This document shows positions 47,254 through 56,338 of a stretch of 64,000 bases of DNA, one piece after another. The translations under genes and the position numbers were made by a program. Numbering within the stretch: position 1 is the first letter of the stretch; every line of letters starts with the position of its first letter. Below the pieces are notes generated by a model that did not search any database, was not told the origin of the DNA, and saw only the letters and a list, made by a program, of their open reading frames with translations. This DNA is from Candidatus Gastranaerophilales bacterium. Its GTDB lineage: Bacteria > Cyanobacteriota > Vampirovibrionia > Gastranaerophilales > CAJFVJ01. Where the stretch lies: contig CALUSR010000003.1 of the NCBI GenBank assembly GCA_944323485.1, positions 124,001 to 188,000 on the forward strand. The letters are read 5' to 3'.

Positions 47254-47729
47254 TGAAAAAAATAATAATATTTTCACTAATATTATTTTCCATCATTACT
47301 TTCAATAATATATCACTTGCAGAGTATGACAATCATACTCTGCAATCTTATAGCACAACCCTTGCCCAAAAAACAGAAACAGATGACCTTCCTGATATAC
47401 CTCAGACGCTTGCTCCTGAAGAAAAAGACCAAATTGACAGCTATCTGAAGCAGGATGAACCTCTGATGAGCACAAACATGTTATTCAAGGCTCTAAAGGC
47501 TTTAGGACTGGCATGTGCCTCATTTTTCTTATTTGTTGCTGTCATTTTGTTAATCAATAAATTTCTCTTCAAGAAAAATATATCTTCCGCTCAAAACGTG
47601 GCGATGCCACAGCACGAAACAGAAGAACAAAACGACGAATTCGACAAAATCAAAGAAAACTACCAAAAGGAAATGAATGCCAAAGTAGGCGAAGTTATAT
47701 ATGATTTTTACAAAAGGAATATGGATTAA
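47253..47729 (+). CDS. Hypothetical membrane protein downstream of RNase E/G
   Basis: A 158-residue protein. An N-terminal signal peptide (MKKIIIFSLILFSIITFNNI, cleavage near residue 23) is followed by a soluble part, then a membrane helix at about residues 84-106 (ALGLACASFFLFVAVILLIN), and a charged C-terminal tail. No family is recognised. Its start overlaps the rne stop (TAATG), so it may be co-expressed with RNase E/G, perhaps as a membrane anchor; that is inference. The stop shares TTAA with the convergent exonuclease gene. Confidence 0.7.
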   Translation: MKKIIIFSLILFSIITFNNISLAEYDNHTLQSYSTTLAQKTETDDLPDIPQTLAPEEKDQIDSYLKQDEPLMSTNMLFKALKALGLACASFFLFVAVILLINKFLFKKNISSAQNVAMPQHETEEQNDEFDKIKENYQKEMNAKVGEVIYDFYKRNMD

Positions 47730-48649
47730 TAAGTTTTTATCTTATCAGGCTTTTGAATTACAATATTCCTGACTTCTTTTATATCAACTCTGGCTTGGGA
47801 TAACTTCTCTTTATTCTCTTCTGAAACACCGTTGCTTGTCAGAATTCTGTCTATCAATCCGTTGTTAACACGAATAACCTTATCCCAGGCATCTATTTCT
47901 TTGAGAGTATCTTTTATCTGAGAAATATCATAATCATGTGTCACTTTTGACCCGTAAGATAAAACTTCACCGGTAGAAGATGTTATCTCTCTTCCGCCCT
48001 GTTCAAAATAAACTTTGAAAATAGATTTTATATCACTCAACTCAGAATGCATAATCTGTATCGCATCCTGTATGCGCAAATATCTTTCAAATAAATAATC
48101 AACATTTTCAAGCTGCGACATCTGCCAGGCATTCTTCTGCCGGTATAAAGCCTCAAGCTTCGGATAAGAAAGAGCAAGCCCTCTAGCATCAGCCATCGCT
48201 CTATGGCGTGTATCCGTTGTTACTCCCATGCGAGCCATCAAAGCATCCAATCCGCATGAAAATTCATCGGGAAAGACTTCTTTAAACATCTGCTGTGTAT
48301 CAATCCTCGGATTTGTAAGCTCTTTTTGATATAAATCTACAGATGCCTTATTCAAATAGCTGTAATCAAAAATAACATTATGCCCTACAATAGGATAATC
48401 TTTGATAAAATCAAGAATTTTGGGCATAACCTCTTCCAACACAGGTGCATCCTTGACCATATCTTCAGTTATTCCATGAATTTTTATGCTTGAGTTTCTT
48501 ATGTGTTGTTTTGGGTTGATTAAAGTTTCATACTCTTCGACAATTTGCCCGTTCACAAGTTTGAGCGCCGCAAATTCAACCATTTTCTCACGGGTAAAAT
48601 CAAGCCCCGTTGTTTCTACGTCCAAAACTATTACTGTATTATCTGTCAT
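47726..48649 (-). CDS. DEDDh 3'-5' exonuclease (DNA polymerase III epsilon-like)
   Basis: The 307-residue protein has an N-terminal exonuclease domain with ExoI VLDVETTGLDF, ExoII VGHNVIFDYSYL and ExoIII HRAMADARG, the DEDDh pattern. The C-terminal 120 residues are helical and lack known motifs. It resembles DnaQ/PolC-type proofreading exonucleases, but no polymerase domain is attached. Start at ATG 48649; a TTG two codons upstream is possible. It is convergent with the membrane protein gene, sharing a TTAA. Confidence 0.88.
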   Translation of the reverse strand: MTDNTVIVLDVETTGLDFTREKMVEFAALKLVNGQIVEEYETLINPKQHIRNSSIKIHGITEDMVKDAPVLEEVMPKILDFIKDYPIVGHNVIFDYSYLNKASVDLYQKELTNPRIDTQQMFKEVFPDEFSCGLDALMARMGVTTDTRHRAMADARGLALSYPKLEALYRQKNAWQMSQLENVDYLFERYLRIQDAIQIMHSELSDIKSIFKVYFEQGGREITSSTGEVLSYGSKVTHDYDISQIKDTLKEIDAWDKVIRVNNGLIDRILTSNGVSEENKEKLSQARVDIKEVRNIVIQKPDKIKTY

Positions 48650-48723
48650 CTTCAACTTCTTTTGTTAGTTATCCCTCTCAACAATATTCTATCATAAAAG
48701 TCTTATCAGATGACAACAAAAAG

Positions 48724-48748
48724 AAAAACGGCTCATAAGCCGCTTTTT
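48724..48748 (-). terminator. Intrinsic terminator downstream of the 48790 gene
   Basis: CGGCT (48729-48733) pairs with AGCCG (48738-48742) around a 4-nt loop, with an A/T extension. On the minus strand a T-rich tract follows. It ends the transcript of the gene at 48790-49266. Confidence 0.65.
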
Positions 48749-48789
48749 AGTCATTATTCACATATCAATATCACTTTAATATGCACTAT

Positions 48790-49266
48790 CTAATGACTAA
48801 ACCCTAACTCCTCCCCCAATATTTGAAGTTTATTTATTACTTCAAGGGTCTTATTATAATTTATATCTGCCTTTATTCTGCAATGAAAAGCCTCCGAAAG
48901 CTTATCATTGAATGTGTACTTAGACTTAACCAACACCTCATACGCCTTGTCTATTGCATTTGAATTTGTTTCTTCATCATTAACAAGCAAAAAAATAGCA
49001 GTTTCTATTATCCCGGCAAGCTTAAGCATATGTGCAGGCTTATTCGATGAGGTATAAACAGGACTGGTCGTGCTAGCTTTCTTTATAATCACAGATTTTG
49101 CACTGATATCAGCAAGTATATTCGCAAGAGAAACAATATCTCCTTGACAATAAGCATTTGCGACTTTAGCCTTCAGCCCGACAGCTCTTTTTATCCCGAG
49201 TTTCATCTCATCTTTCATGGGATGTTCTGAGAAATAACTATAATCTATGGATTTTAATATATTCAT
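48790..49266 (-). CDS. Hypothetical helical protein
   Basis: A 158-residue protein of unknown family beginning MNILKSIDYSYFSEHPMKDE. It is mostly helical and contains LAGIIETAIFLLVNDEETNS and KSKYTFNDKLSEAFHCRIKA. Two cysteines are present but no motif is apparent. There is no signal peptide. It is a single gene ending at an intrinsic terminator. Confidence 0.6.
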   Translation of the reverse strand: MNILKSIDYSYFSEHPMKDEMKLGIKRAVGLKAKVANAYCQGDIVSLANILADISAKSVIIKKASTTSPVYTSSNKPAHMLKLAGIIETAIFLLVNDEETNSNAIDKAYEVLVKSKYTFNDKLSEAFHCRIKADINYNKTLEVINKLQILGEELGFSH

Positions 49267-49569
49267 AAATTTGAAATTAAATATGTTTTGTCGTTTGTAT
49301 CTAAAATTAAAACACTTTTTTTGTTTCCTGTTAAGAGCCTTTATTTAAAAACTTTTTCTCATACCGTTCCCAAAATCCACAAAAACCGCTCCGGCATGTA
49401 ATTTACAAATTTTTGAATACTCAACATTTACATTAATAATTCTTAATACAGTATATACTTTACTTAAAAAATTTAACATTAAAGTATTAATTTCAAAAAT
49501 AGGAAAACTGTTCAATACAAAAAATATATCTTTGTTGATTAATTAATAATAAAATAGGAGGAACCTGCT
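49267..49569. other. Intergenic region upstream of the superoxide dismutase gene
   Basis: About 300 bp between divergent genes. It is AT-rich; I see no tRNA, riboswitch or clear promoter. The Shine-Dalgarno AGGAGG lies 8 nt before the ATG at 49570. Confidence 0.45.
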
Positions 49570-50175
49570 ATGGAAACACAAATCTACACCCCTAAAGAAT
49601 TTCCCGAATTATTTAATCTGAAATCACTCTCAAAACAAGCCGTTGACTACCACATCAAACTCTATGACGGATATATAAAAAAACTCAACGAAATTCAGGA
49701 TGAATACAAAACAATCAATCTCGACACAGCAAATCACAACTACTCACACCACCGTTCCCTGCTTGTTGAAAAAGCATACAACTACAACGCCGTTGTTTTC
49801 CATGAAATGTTTTTCGAAAACCTCATCTCAAAACCGTTTGAACCTGAATGCTGGTTAAAAGAAAAAATAGAAAAATACTTCAAGTCCTTTGACACCTATA
49901 TCAGAGACCTGAACGCAACCGTAAGAAGTTCCCGTACGGGATGGGCTATTACAGGTTACAACCACACTGATGACACCATTCAAAATTACGCCATAGATTC
50001 CCACTACATAAGCGTTCCCATAAAAATTTCTCCTATACTGGTAATTGATACATGGGAACACTCATTTATGCCTGATTATGGAATAGATAAAGCCGGTTAT
50101 TTTGAACACCTTATTCCCGAAATAAATTGGATTATAGTCAAAGACCGCCTGCAAAAAGCAATCAGTGATGTTTGA
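49570..50175 (+). CDS. Superoxide dismutase, Fe/Mn family
   Basis: The enzyme dismutates superoxide in the cytoplasm. The 201-residue protein keeps all four metal ligands: H28 (VDYHIKLYDGY), H78 (VVFHEMFFENL), D160 and H164 (VIDTWEHSFMPDYGIDKAGY). The gateway Tyr35 is present. The sequence is divergent from E. coli SodB and Fe versus Mn cannot be told here. No signal peptide. The last 14 bp overlap the convergent RWYD-repeat gene. Its presence suggests that this presumed anaerobe meets oxygen. Confidence 0.85.
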   Translation: METQIYTPKEFPELFNLKSLSKQAVDYHIKLYDGYIKKLNEIQDEYKTINLDTANHNYSHHRSLLVEKAYNYNAVVFHEMFFENLISKPFEPECWLKEKIEKYFKSFDTYIRDLNATVRSSRTGWAITGYNHTDDTIQNYAIDSHYISVPIKISPILVIDTWEHSFMPDYGIDKAGYFEHLIPEINWIIVKDRLQKAISDV

Positions 50176-50491
50176 TTTCTCTTGATAACCCAAGCTCTTC
50201 AAGAGCATGAATAAAATTCTCTGCGGCTTTCTTCTGAGTTTCAGGAGGAACAATCCTCAACAACTCGATAACCTTTGAGAGAGTGGGGTCTTTGTCATAC
50301 CACCTGTTTTGCTGCGGAGGTTTTACCATATCATAAAATTTTGCAACGGTTTCTTTACCTACTTTTTCCTCTATTTTTTCAAGAAAAACCTCTGCCTGAG
50401 CTTTCAACTCATCCTGATAGTTTCGCAAAAGCTCTATAACTTCCATTAAGAGAGGATCATAATCATACCAGCGTTTATATTCTTGGGACAT
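50162..50491 (-). CDS. Hypothetical protein with two RWYDxDP repeats
   Basis: A 109-residue protein that is an internal duplication. Repeat A spans about residues 7-43 (RWYDYDPLLMEVIELLRNYQ start) and repeat B about 63-100 (RWYDKDPTLSKVIELLRIVP start). Each starts with RWYDxDP, then a VIELLR helix and a second charged helix. No known family is recognised. It sits 12 bp downstream of murA in the same direction, so it may be part of the murA transcript. It overlaps the superoxide dismutase gene by 14 bp. Confidence 0.75.
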   Translation of the reverse strand: MSQEYKRWYDYDPLLMEVIELLRNYQDELKAQAEVFLEKIEEKVGKETVAKFYDMVKPPQQNRWYDKDPTLSKVIELLRIVPPETQKKAAENFIHALEELGLSREIKHH

Positions 50492-50503
50492 ATCATTCCT
50501 TTT

Positions 50504-51862
50504 TTATTTAATCAGTAACGGTTCTTCCATCTTGTAGTTATCTACCCGTTTGGCATGCCCTCCGAGAGAAGTCAGCTTATCAACAAGATTTTCATATCCG
50601 CGGTCAATATGATGAATGTTCTGGATAATAGTACGCCCATGAGCTGATAAACCTGCGACAATCAATGCACCGCCTGCCCTCAAGTCGCTTGCCTTTACCT
50701 CGGTTCCCGTGAGTTTTTCGACACCTTTGATTATGGCGTGATTCCCGTCATGGTGAATATCCGCCCCCATCCTTGCAAGCTCTCCGATTTGCATAAAACG
50801 ATTTTCATAAAGATTTTCCGTTACAATACTTGTACCGTCTGCAATTGCAAGAATAGAGCTGAAAGGTGACTGCATATCAGTCGGAAATCCGGGATAAGGC
50901 TGTGTTACAATATTTGTTGCCTTAGGACGTCCGCTGCAGGATACTTCCATTGTCAAAGGCTCAAGAATGTTCACCTCTGCACCGATTTCAATCAGTTTGT
51001 TAGTGACAAACGTAAGATGATTTGGAAATACATTTCTAATAATAGCATGCCCTCTTGTCGCAACAACTGACGCCATATAAGTGCCTGCTTCTATTCTGTC
51101 AGGCATGGTTGTATAAGAAATAGGCTTAAGAGAGCCTTTTGGAACACCGTTTATAACTATCTCAGATGTGCCTGCTCCTGAAATATCAGCACCGGCCAAA
51201 TTCAAAAAGTTTGCCAAATCTGCAATTTCAGGTTCTTGTGCGGCATTCTGAATTCTCGTAGAGCCCTCTGCAAAAACTGATGCCAGAATAATATTCTCCG
51301 TTGCTCCAACACTCGGTTTATCAAGATAAATATCAGCGCCGACAAGCTTTGAAGCTTTTGCAATAACATAACCGTTTTCTATCTTGACCTTTGCTCCAAG
51401 AGCCTCAAATCCTTTTATATGGTAATCTATCCTTCTCTCACCTATTGCGCATCCGCCGGGCATCGCAACTTTTGCCTCCTGACATCTGCTCAACAATGCA
51501 CCGAGGACAATAAATGACGCCCTCATCTTACTGACCAGTTCATATGGGGCGACAACACCAGTTATATTTGACGCATCTATTTCAAGAGACTTGTGAGCTT
51601 TGTCATATTCAATCTTTACGCCAAGACAGTTGAGGACTTTTATCATTGTATCCACATCTGTCAAATCAGGGACATTATACAATTTGCAGGTGTCACTAAT
51701 CAAAATACAAGCGGCCATCTGCTTCAATACGGCATTCTTTGCTCCGCCTATCGAGACTTCTCCGTCTAACCTTGTTCCGCCGTCAATAACTATACACTCT
51801 GACAATGGTATCCCTCCATTCGGTAGAATTTTCTTTATTTTTTTTAACACTGGATCCTGCAT
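50504..51862 (-). CDS. murA: UDP-N-acetylglucosamine 1-carboxyvinyltransferase
   Basis: MurA starts peptidoglycan synthesis by adding enolpyruvate to UDP-GlcNAc. The 452-residue protein has the active-site cysteine C138 in PGGCAIGERRIDYH, so it should be fosfomycin-sensitive. GGAKNAVLKQMAA and PGFPTDMQSPFSS are conserved blocks. An N-terminal extension of about 20 residues precedes the usual start; an in-frame ATG that would shorten it is not apparent. The downstream RWYD-repeat gene lies 12 bp away. Confidence 0.96.
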   Translation of the reverse strand: MQDPVLKKIKKILPNGGIPLSECIVIDGGTRLDGEVSIGGAKNAVLKQMAACILISDTCKLYNVPDLTDVDTMIKVLNCLGVKIEYDKAHKSLEIDASNITGVVAPYELVSKMRASFIVLGALLSRCQEAKVAMPGGCAIGERRIDYHIKGFEALGAKVKIENGYVIAKASKLVGADIYLDKPSVGATENIILASVFAEGSTRIQNAAQEPEIADLANFLNLAGADISGAGTSEIVINGVPKGSLKPISYTTMPDRIEAGTYMASVVATRGHAIIRNVFPNHLTFVTNKLIEIGAEVNILEPLTMEVSCSGRPKATNIVTQPYPGFPTDMQSPFSSILAIADGTSIVTENLYENRFMQIGELARMGADIHHDGNHAIIKGVEKLTGTEVKASDLRAGGALIVAGLSAHGRTIIQNIHHIDRGYENLVDKLTSLGGHAKRVDNYKMEEPLLIK

Positions 51863-51994
51863 CTTTATTTATTATCTCTCAAACAAATCAGATTACACTA
51901 TATATTATAATTTTATTATAGAAATAACAGAAAGTCGTTAAGTTTTTGTTATATCTAATACATTTAACTTATTTTTCTGCAAAATTCATTTTAA

Positions 51995-52003
51995 TGTTAT
52001 AAT
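51995..52003 (+). promoter_or_regulatory. Extended -10 promoter element upstream of ftsH
   Basis: TGTTATAAT, identical to the element before the sigma-factor gene, lies 50 bp before the ftsH start. No convincing -35 is visible. Recurrence of the same nonamer suggests extended -10 promoters are used here. Confidence 0.55.
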
Positions 52004-52052
52004 TTATTAACTGAGATATTTCCTGAAATAAGAGTTTATAGAGGATAGATAA

Positions 52053-53879
52053 ATGAAAAAGAATCAAACAATAGGTTTTTATATACTGCTCGTGTTTCTA
52101 ATCGGTGCATTGTTCTTTTCATTCAAAGGACAGGGAACAAAAACAACAGTTAAAGAACTGTCTTACAGCTCTTTTCTGAACAAAGTCGAGCAGAAAGAAA
52201 TTAAATCCGTTACGATGATGGGCAACTCCATCAACGCCGTTCCTTCATCAGAAAAAAATATCAACTATTCGGTAATAATTCCTATGAATGACCCGAGTCT
52301 TATGCAAAAAATGGAAAAAAATAATGTTGATATAACCGTCAAAAACGAAGAAAATAAAGGACAGCTTTTAGGATTTATAGGATCTTTATTTTTTCCGATT
52401 TTATTCCTGATTATTCTTCTGTTCATATTCAAAAGTGCGCAAGGAGGCGGTTCTCAGGCTATGTCCTTCGGGAAAAGCAAAGCCAAAATGATGGTGGATA
52501 ACAAAGTTAAAATTACATTCAAAGATGTCGCAGGCATCGATGAAGCAAAGCAGGAACTCGAAGAAATTGTTGACTTCCTCAAAAGCCCTGCAAAATATTT
52601 ATCTCTCGGGGCAAAAATTCCTAAAGGTGTTTTGCTTGTAGGCTCCCCCGGGACAGGTAAAACCCTTATGGCAAAAGCAGTTGCAGGAGAAGCAGGCGTT
52701 CCGTTCTTTAGCATAAGCGGTTCCGACTTCGTTGAAATGTTCGTTGGTGTCGGTGCATCAAGAGTCAGAGATTTATTTGAACAGGCAAAAAAACACTCTC
52801 CTTGTATTGTATTTATAGATGAAATAGATGCCGTAGGCCGCCAGAGAGGAGCAGGTCTAGGCGGAGGACATGATGAAAGAGAACAAACCCTCAACCAGCT
52901 GCTTGTTGAAATGGATGGTTTTGACGGTCAAACAAACAGCATAATAGTTATTGCTGCAACAAACAGACCTGATATTCTTGATAATGCACTTCTTCGTCCC
53001 GGACGTTTTGACAGACAGGTTGTAATTGACAGACCGGATGTCCTCGGCAGAGAACAAATTCTCGAGGTTCATGTAAAAGGCAAACCCCTTTCAAACGAAG
53101 TTGATATCAAGACTCTTGCAAAGAGAACACCCGGGTTCACAGGGGCTGATTTGTCAAATCTTTTGAACGAAGCTGCATTGTTCGCTGCAAGAAAAGAGAA
53201 AAAAGAAATCGAGATGGATGACCTCGAAGAAGCAATCGACAAAATCATCGCAGGACCAGAAAAGAAAAGTAAAATTATAACTGATGAAGAAAAAGAAAAC
53301 ACGGCATACCATGAAGTCGGGCATGCCCTCATCTCAAAACTTCTTCCAAACTGCGACCCGCTGCATAAAGTGACAATTATCCCTCGTGGTATGGCTCTTG
53401 GAATAACAATGACGCTTCCTGAGAAAGACCATCTGACTTACAGAAAAGAACAGCTCTATGATCAAATAGCAATGCTTCTTGGCGGCCGTATCGCAGAAGA
53501 GCTCGTTTTTGGCGAAGACAAAATTACAACAGGCGCCTCAAATGATATCCAAAGAGTGACCGATATAGCAAACAAGATGGTAACCTCTTACGGTATGAGC
53601 AAGGATTTGGGACCGATGACATTCGGCACCCACAACGAACATGTTTTCCTAGGGCGTGACTTCGGTCATGAGAAAAACTACTCTGAAGAAGTTGCTTTCA
53701 AAATAGATAAAGAAGTTAAATCTATCGTAGATGAACAATATAAAAGAGCAAAACAACTTTTGATTGACAACAGAGATATAATGGAAGAACTTGTCAAAGT
53801 ACTCCTTGAAAAAGAAACTCTCGACAAAGAAGAAGTAGATGAAATAATCGAAAAAGTCAAAGAAAAAAGAAATGCCTGA
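52053..53879 (+). CDS. ftsH: ATP-dependent zinc metalloprotease FtsH
   Basis: FtsH is a membrane-anchored AAA+ protease for quality control. The 608-residue protein has two membrane segments (about residues 8-24 and 107-127), Walker A GSPGTGKT at 197-204, Walker B in [11 protein letters not shown], the second-region-of-homology arginines and the zinc motif HEVGH at 420-424. Start is supported by AGAGGA upstream. It ends at a strong bidirectional terminator. Confidence 0.97.
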   Translation: MKKNQTIGFYILLVFLIGALFFSFKGQGTKTTVKELSYSSFLNKVEQKEIKSVTMMGNSINAVPSSEKNINYSVIIPMNDPSLMQKMEKNNVDITVKNEENKGQLLGFIGSLFFPILFLIILLFIFKSAQGGGSQAMSFGKSKAKMMVDNKVKITFKDVAGIDEAKQELEEIVDFLKSPAKYLSLGAKIPKGVLLVGSPGTGKTLMAKAVAGEAGVPFFSISGSDFVEMFVGVGASRVRDLFEQAKKHSPCIVFIDEIDAVGRQRGAGLGGGHDEREQTLNQLLVEMDGFDGQTNSIIVIAATNRPDILDNALLRPGRFDRQVVIDRPDVLGREQILEVHVKGKPLSNEVDIKTLAKRTPGFTGADLSNLLNEAALFAARKEKKEIEMDDLEEAIDKIIAGPEKKSKIITDEEKENTAYHEVGHALISKLLPNCDPLHKVTIIPRGMALGITMTLPEKDHLTYRKEQLYDQIAMLLGGRIAEELVFGEDKITTGASNDIQRVTDIANKMVTSYGMSKDLGPMTFGTHNEHVFLGRDFGHEKNYSEEVAFKIDKEVKSIVDEQYKRAKQLLIDNRDIMEELVKVLLEKETLDKEEVDEIIEKVKEKRNA

Positions 53880-53908
53880 AATTCAAAATCACAAATAATA
53901 AACACAAC

Positions 53909-53938
53909 AAAAAATACCTGCTAAGGCAGGTATTTTTT
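53909..53938. terminator. Bidirectional intrinsic terminator
   Basis: A perfect 13-bp stem (53909-53921 with 53926-53938; core ATACCTGC / GCAGGTAT) encloses a TAAG loop. It is flanked by A and T tracts and serves ftsH on + and the VSFKG-motif gene on -. Confidence 0.92.
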
Positions 53939-53958
53939 GTATTCGAATATTTTTTTAA

Positions 53959-54930
53959 TTATCCGAAGAAACTTCCTGATGAACCTTCAAGAACCATAGT
54001 GCCAACTGCTTTGCTGAACTGGTCTTTTATTGTTTCCTGCTGAAATTTATCAGGAATTTTATCACCGTTTTCATCTTCGCTGACACCTGATACAGCCTTG
54101 AGTCCTGCACCGACACCAACAGCATTTCCGGCGACTTTAATCAAACCGTTCTTTCCTGTTCTTCTTTGTACATATTTATCAAATGCAGCCAAATCATCTT
54201 TGTTCCAGTCAGATACAGACTTTTTGAAGCCTGAAGCATATTCAGCTTTAGCAACACCGAGGTCAATACCTTTATTTCCCTTTACCCAGGAGATAAATGC
54301 ATTATCTTCAGGATTTATATCATCGACATTTTGTTTTATTTCTTTAGCGAACTGAGCTTTTACAGCATCCAAATCGATATCTTTCGATTTTTTCAACCAT
54401 TCGGGAAAAGCCTTCATCTCATCATCGGTCAAATCAGCAACACCTTTAGCAAGATTTTTTGAGAAAGCTTTTCTCATATTGTCTTCGTCAATACCTTTTG
54501 AGGCAAATTTTCTGATTTTATCGGGCATTCCTTTGACCATTCCGACAACAGCTTTCTTAATCCTGCCTGCATCTTCTCCGACTTCGAGTTTTCCTACACT
54601 TTTTTCAAATCCGTGGAATAACTCAACTGCTTTATCTGATACATTGTCAAGATATTTGGTATTTGAACTGAGAGATGACAATACACCTTTTGCTGTTTTG
54701 CTCGCTACCAAATAACCGCCAGTACCGATACCAACCAACATAGCGAGAATACCCAGAGTTTTCGTTCCCTTGTTTCCTTTATCAGCAAGGTCAATAACAA
54801 CACTGCTCACCGTATCGGCAACATCAGCTTCAGAAAATTTCGGAGCTTCATTCTGCTGTTCCCGTCCCTTAAAAGACACATGACTCTTTGGTTGCAGTGG
54901 CTGACATGAAATATTGTTGATTGTGTTCAT
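53959..54930 (-). CDS. Hypothetical protein with VSFKG motif, membrane segment and three repeats
   Basis: A 323-residue protein (start at ATG 54930, AAAAGG 8 nt upstream; the frame opens 21 nt earlier). VSFKG is at residues 18-22. A Gly-rich hydrophobic segment lies at about 57-77 (TLGILAMLVGIGTGGYLVAS). Three tandem repeats of about 37 residues follow at about 147-187, 185-224 and 222-263, each with a pattern like IDLDAVKAQFAKEIKQNVDD and an acidic turn followed by an aromatic W/F helix. The C-terminus has NGDKIPDKFQQ. No known family is recognised. Confidence 0.75.
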   Translation of the reverse strand: MNTINNISCQPLQPKSHVSFKGREQQNEAPKFSEADVADTVSSVVIDLADKGNKGTKTLGILAMLVGIGTGGYLVASKTAKGVLSSLSSNTKYLDNVSDKAVELFHGFEKSVGKLEVGEDAGRIKKAVVGMVKGMPDKIRKFASKGIDEDNMRKAFSKNLAKGVADLTDDEMKAFPEWLKKSKDIDLDAVKAQFAKEIKQNVDDINPEDNAFISWVKGNKGIDLGVAKAEYASGFKKSVSDWNKDDLAAFDKYVQRRTGKNGLIKVAGNAVGVGAGLKAVSGVSEDENGDKIPDKFQQETIKDQFSKAVGTMVLEGSSGSFFG

Positions 54931-55037
54931 ACCTAATACCTTTTTATACATTAAGCATACTCACCAATATAAAGATTATAAAGGATAAAGATTGCTAAAT
55001 AAAGTTTTTTTTATTAAAAAAACTTTACAAAAGTAAT

Positions 55038-56276
55038 CTACCCATCAAAATACTTTCTATCCTTGATTTTTTCAGGCAAAAAACTCTGTTTGAAATCAGG
55101 GTTTTCATGAGTATAAACATAGCCTACACCAAAGCCGTATTTTTGAGCATCCTTATAGTGAGCATCCCTCAGATGGTCAGGCACGGGATAATCATCACCG
55201 TTTATTTGAATATCCGATAAAGCCTTATCTATAGCCATAATCGATGCATTAGACTTTGGTGCCCTTGCAACATATTCTACAGCCTGGGCAAGAGGAATAC
55301 GCCCTTCGGGCATGCCTAAAAGCTCAACAGCACGGTAAGCATTCAACGCAACACCAAGAGCATCAGGGTCAGCATTACCGACATCTTCACTTGCGCAAAC
55401 AATCAATCTGCGAGCTATAAACCGTGGGTCCTCTCCAGCTGCTATCAACTTCGCCAGCCAATAAATTGCAGCATCGGGGTCAGAACCTCTCATGCTCTTT
55501 TGGAAAGCAGAAGCAAAATCATAATGTTCCTGAATGCCATATTTTATGTTTCTCTTCTGTGTAAGTTTCTCCAGCAGTTCAGGAGTCAACACCCGCTCTC
55601 CGTCAACGATGTTTGCGCTAAAATACGAATTTTCGACAAGATTTAGTGCAAGACGGGCATCCCCGTTGCTATATTTCACTATCAGCTCGCCAATTTTCGG
55701 ATTAAGAGTAATTTTCCCGTATTTTTCAATCAAGAACTTATACCCCTTCCTGATAATTTTCAATAAGTTATCATTGTCAATCGGTTTGAGCATAAGAGTC
55801 TGAGTTCGTGAAAGAAGAGCCGGTACAACCTGAAAAGACGGATTTTCGGTAGTTGAACCGATTATATAAAAAGTCCCGTTTTCAACATAAGGAAGCAGGG
55901 CATCCTGTTGTGTTTTTGAAAACCTGTGAATTTCATCAACAAAAACAATCGTCTTCTTTCCAAGCATCTTCAAATTGTCTTTTGCCTGCACAACAGTATC
56001 TTTGATATCCTTTATACCCGAGCTGACGGCACTCAGCTCAACAAAACAACTGTCTGTATTTTTAGCAATAAGTCTTGCAAGAGTAGTCTTACCGCACCCT
56101 GGAGGTCCCCAGATTATCAAAGAAAAAAGGTGAGATGACTTCAAAAGATTTAAAATTGCGGAATTTTGCCCGAGAACCTCCTGCTGCCCCAAAAACTCAT
56201 CAAGTGAAGACGGCCTCAGCTGTTCAGCAAGAGGAACCTGTTTGTATTTATCTTCGAGCGTATCAAATAAATTCAT
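55038..56276 (-). CDS. rarA: Replication-associated recombination ATPase RarA/MgsA
   Basis: RarA (MgsA) is an AAA+ ATPase related to clamp loaders that acts at stalled forks. I use the ATG at 56276 (GGTGAG 7 nt upstream), giving 412 residues starting MNLFDTLEDKYKQVPLAEQL. The family motif LRPSSLDEFLGQQEVLGQ, Walker A GPPGCGKTTLARLIA and Walker B DEIHRFSKTQQDALLPYVEN are present. The C-terminal tetramerisation part includes MRGSDPDAAIYWLAKLIAAG. It is divergent from the solute-binding lipoprotein gene. Confidence 0.95.
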   Translation of the reverse strand: MNLFDTLEDKYKQVPLAEQLRPSSLDEFLGQQEVLGQNSAILNLLKSSHLFSLIIWGPPGCGKTTLARLIAKNTDSCFVELSAVSSGIKDIKDTVVQAKDNLKMLGKKTIVFVDEIHRFSKTQQDALLPYVENGTFYIIGSTTENPSFQVVPALLSRTQTLMLKPIDNDNLLKIIRKGYKFLIEKYGKITLNPKIGELIVKYSNGDARLALNLVENSYFSANIVDGERVLTPELLEKLTQKRNIKYGIQEHYDFASAFQKSMRGSDPDAAIYWLAKLIAAGEDPRFIARRLIVCASEDVGNADPDALGVALNAYRAVELLGMPEGRIPLAQAVEYVARAPKSNASIMAIDKALSDIQINGDDYPVPDHLRDAHYKDAQKYGFGVGYVYTHENPDFKQSFLPEKIKDRKYFDG

Positions 56277-56338
56277 TGTTTTTCTCACCCTGTATAATAT
56301 AATTAAGTGTAACATCAAAAGTTTATGGAGTTTATATA

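Noticed and set aside
52116-52130. SFKG in FtsH (after the first membrane segment) as another copy of the shared motif
   Set aside because: It is preceded by Phe rather than Val or Ile and lies in a conserved position of a well-known family; probably a chance match.
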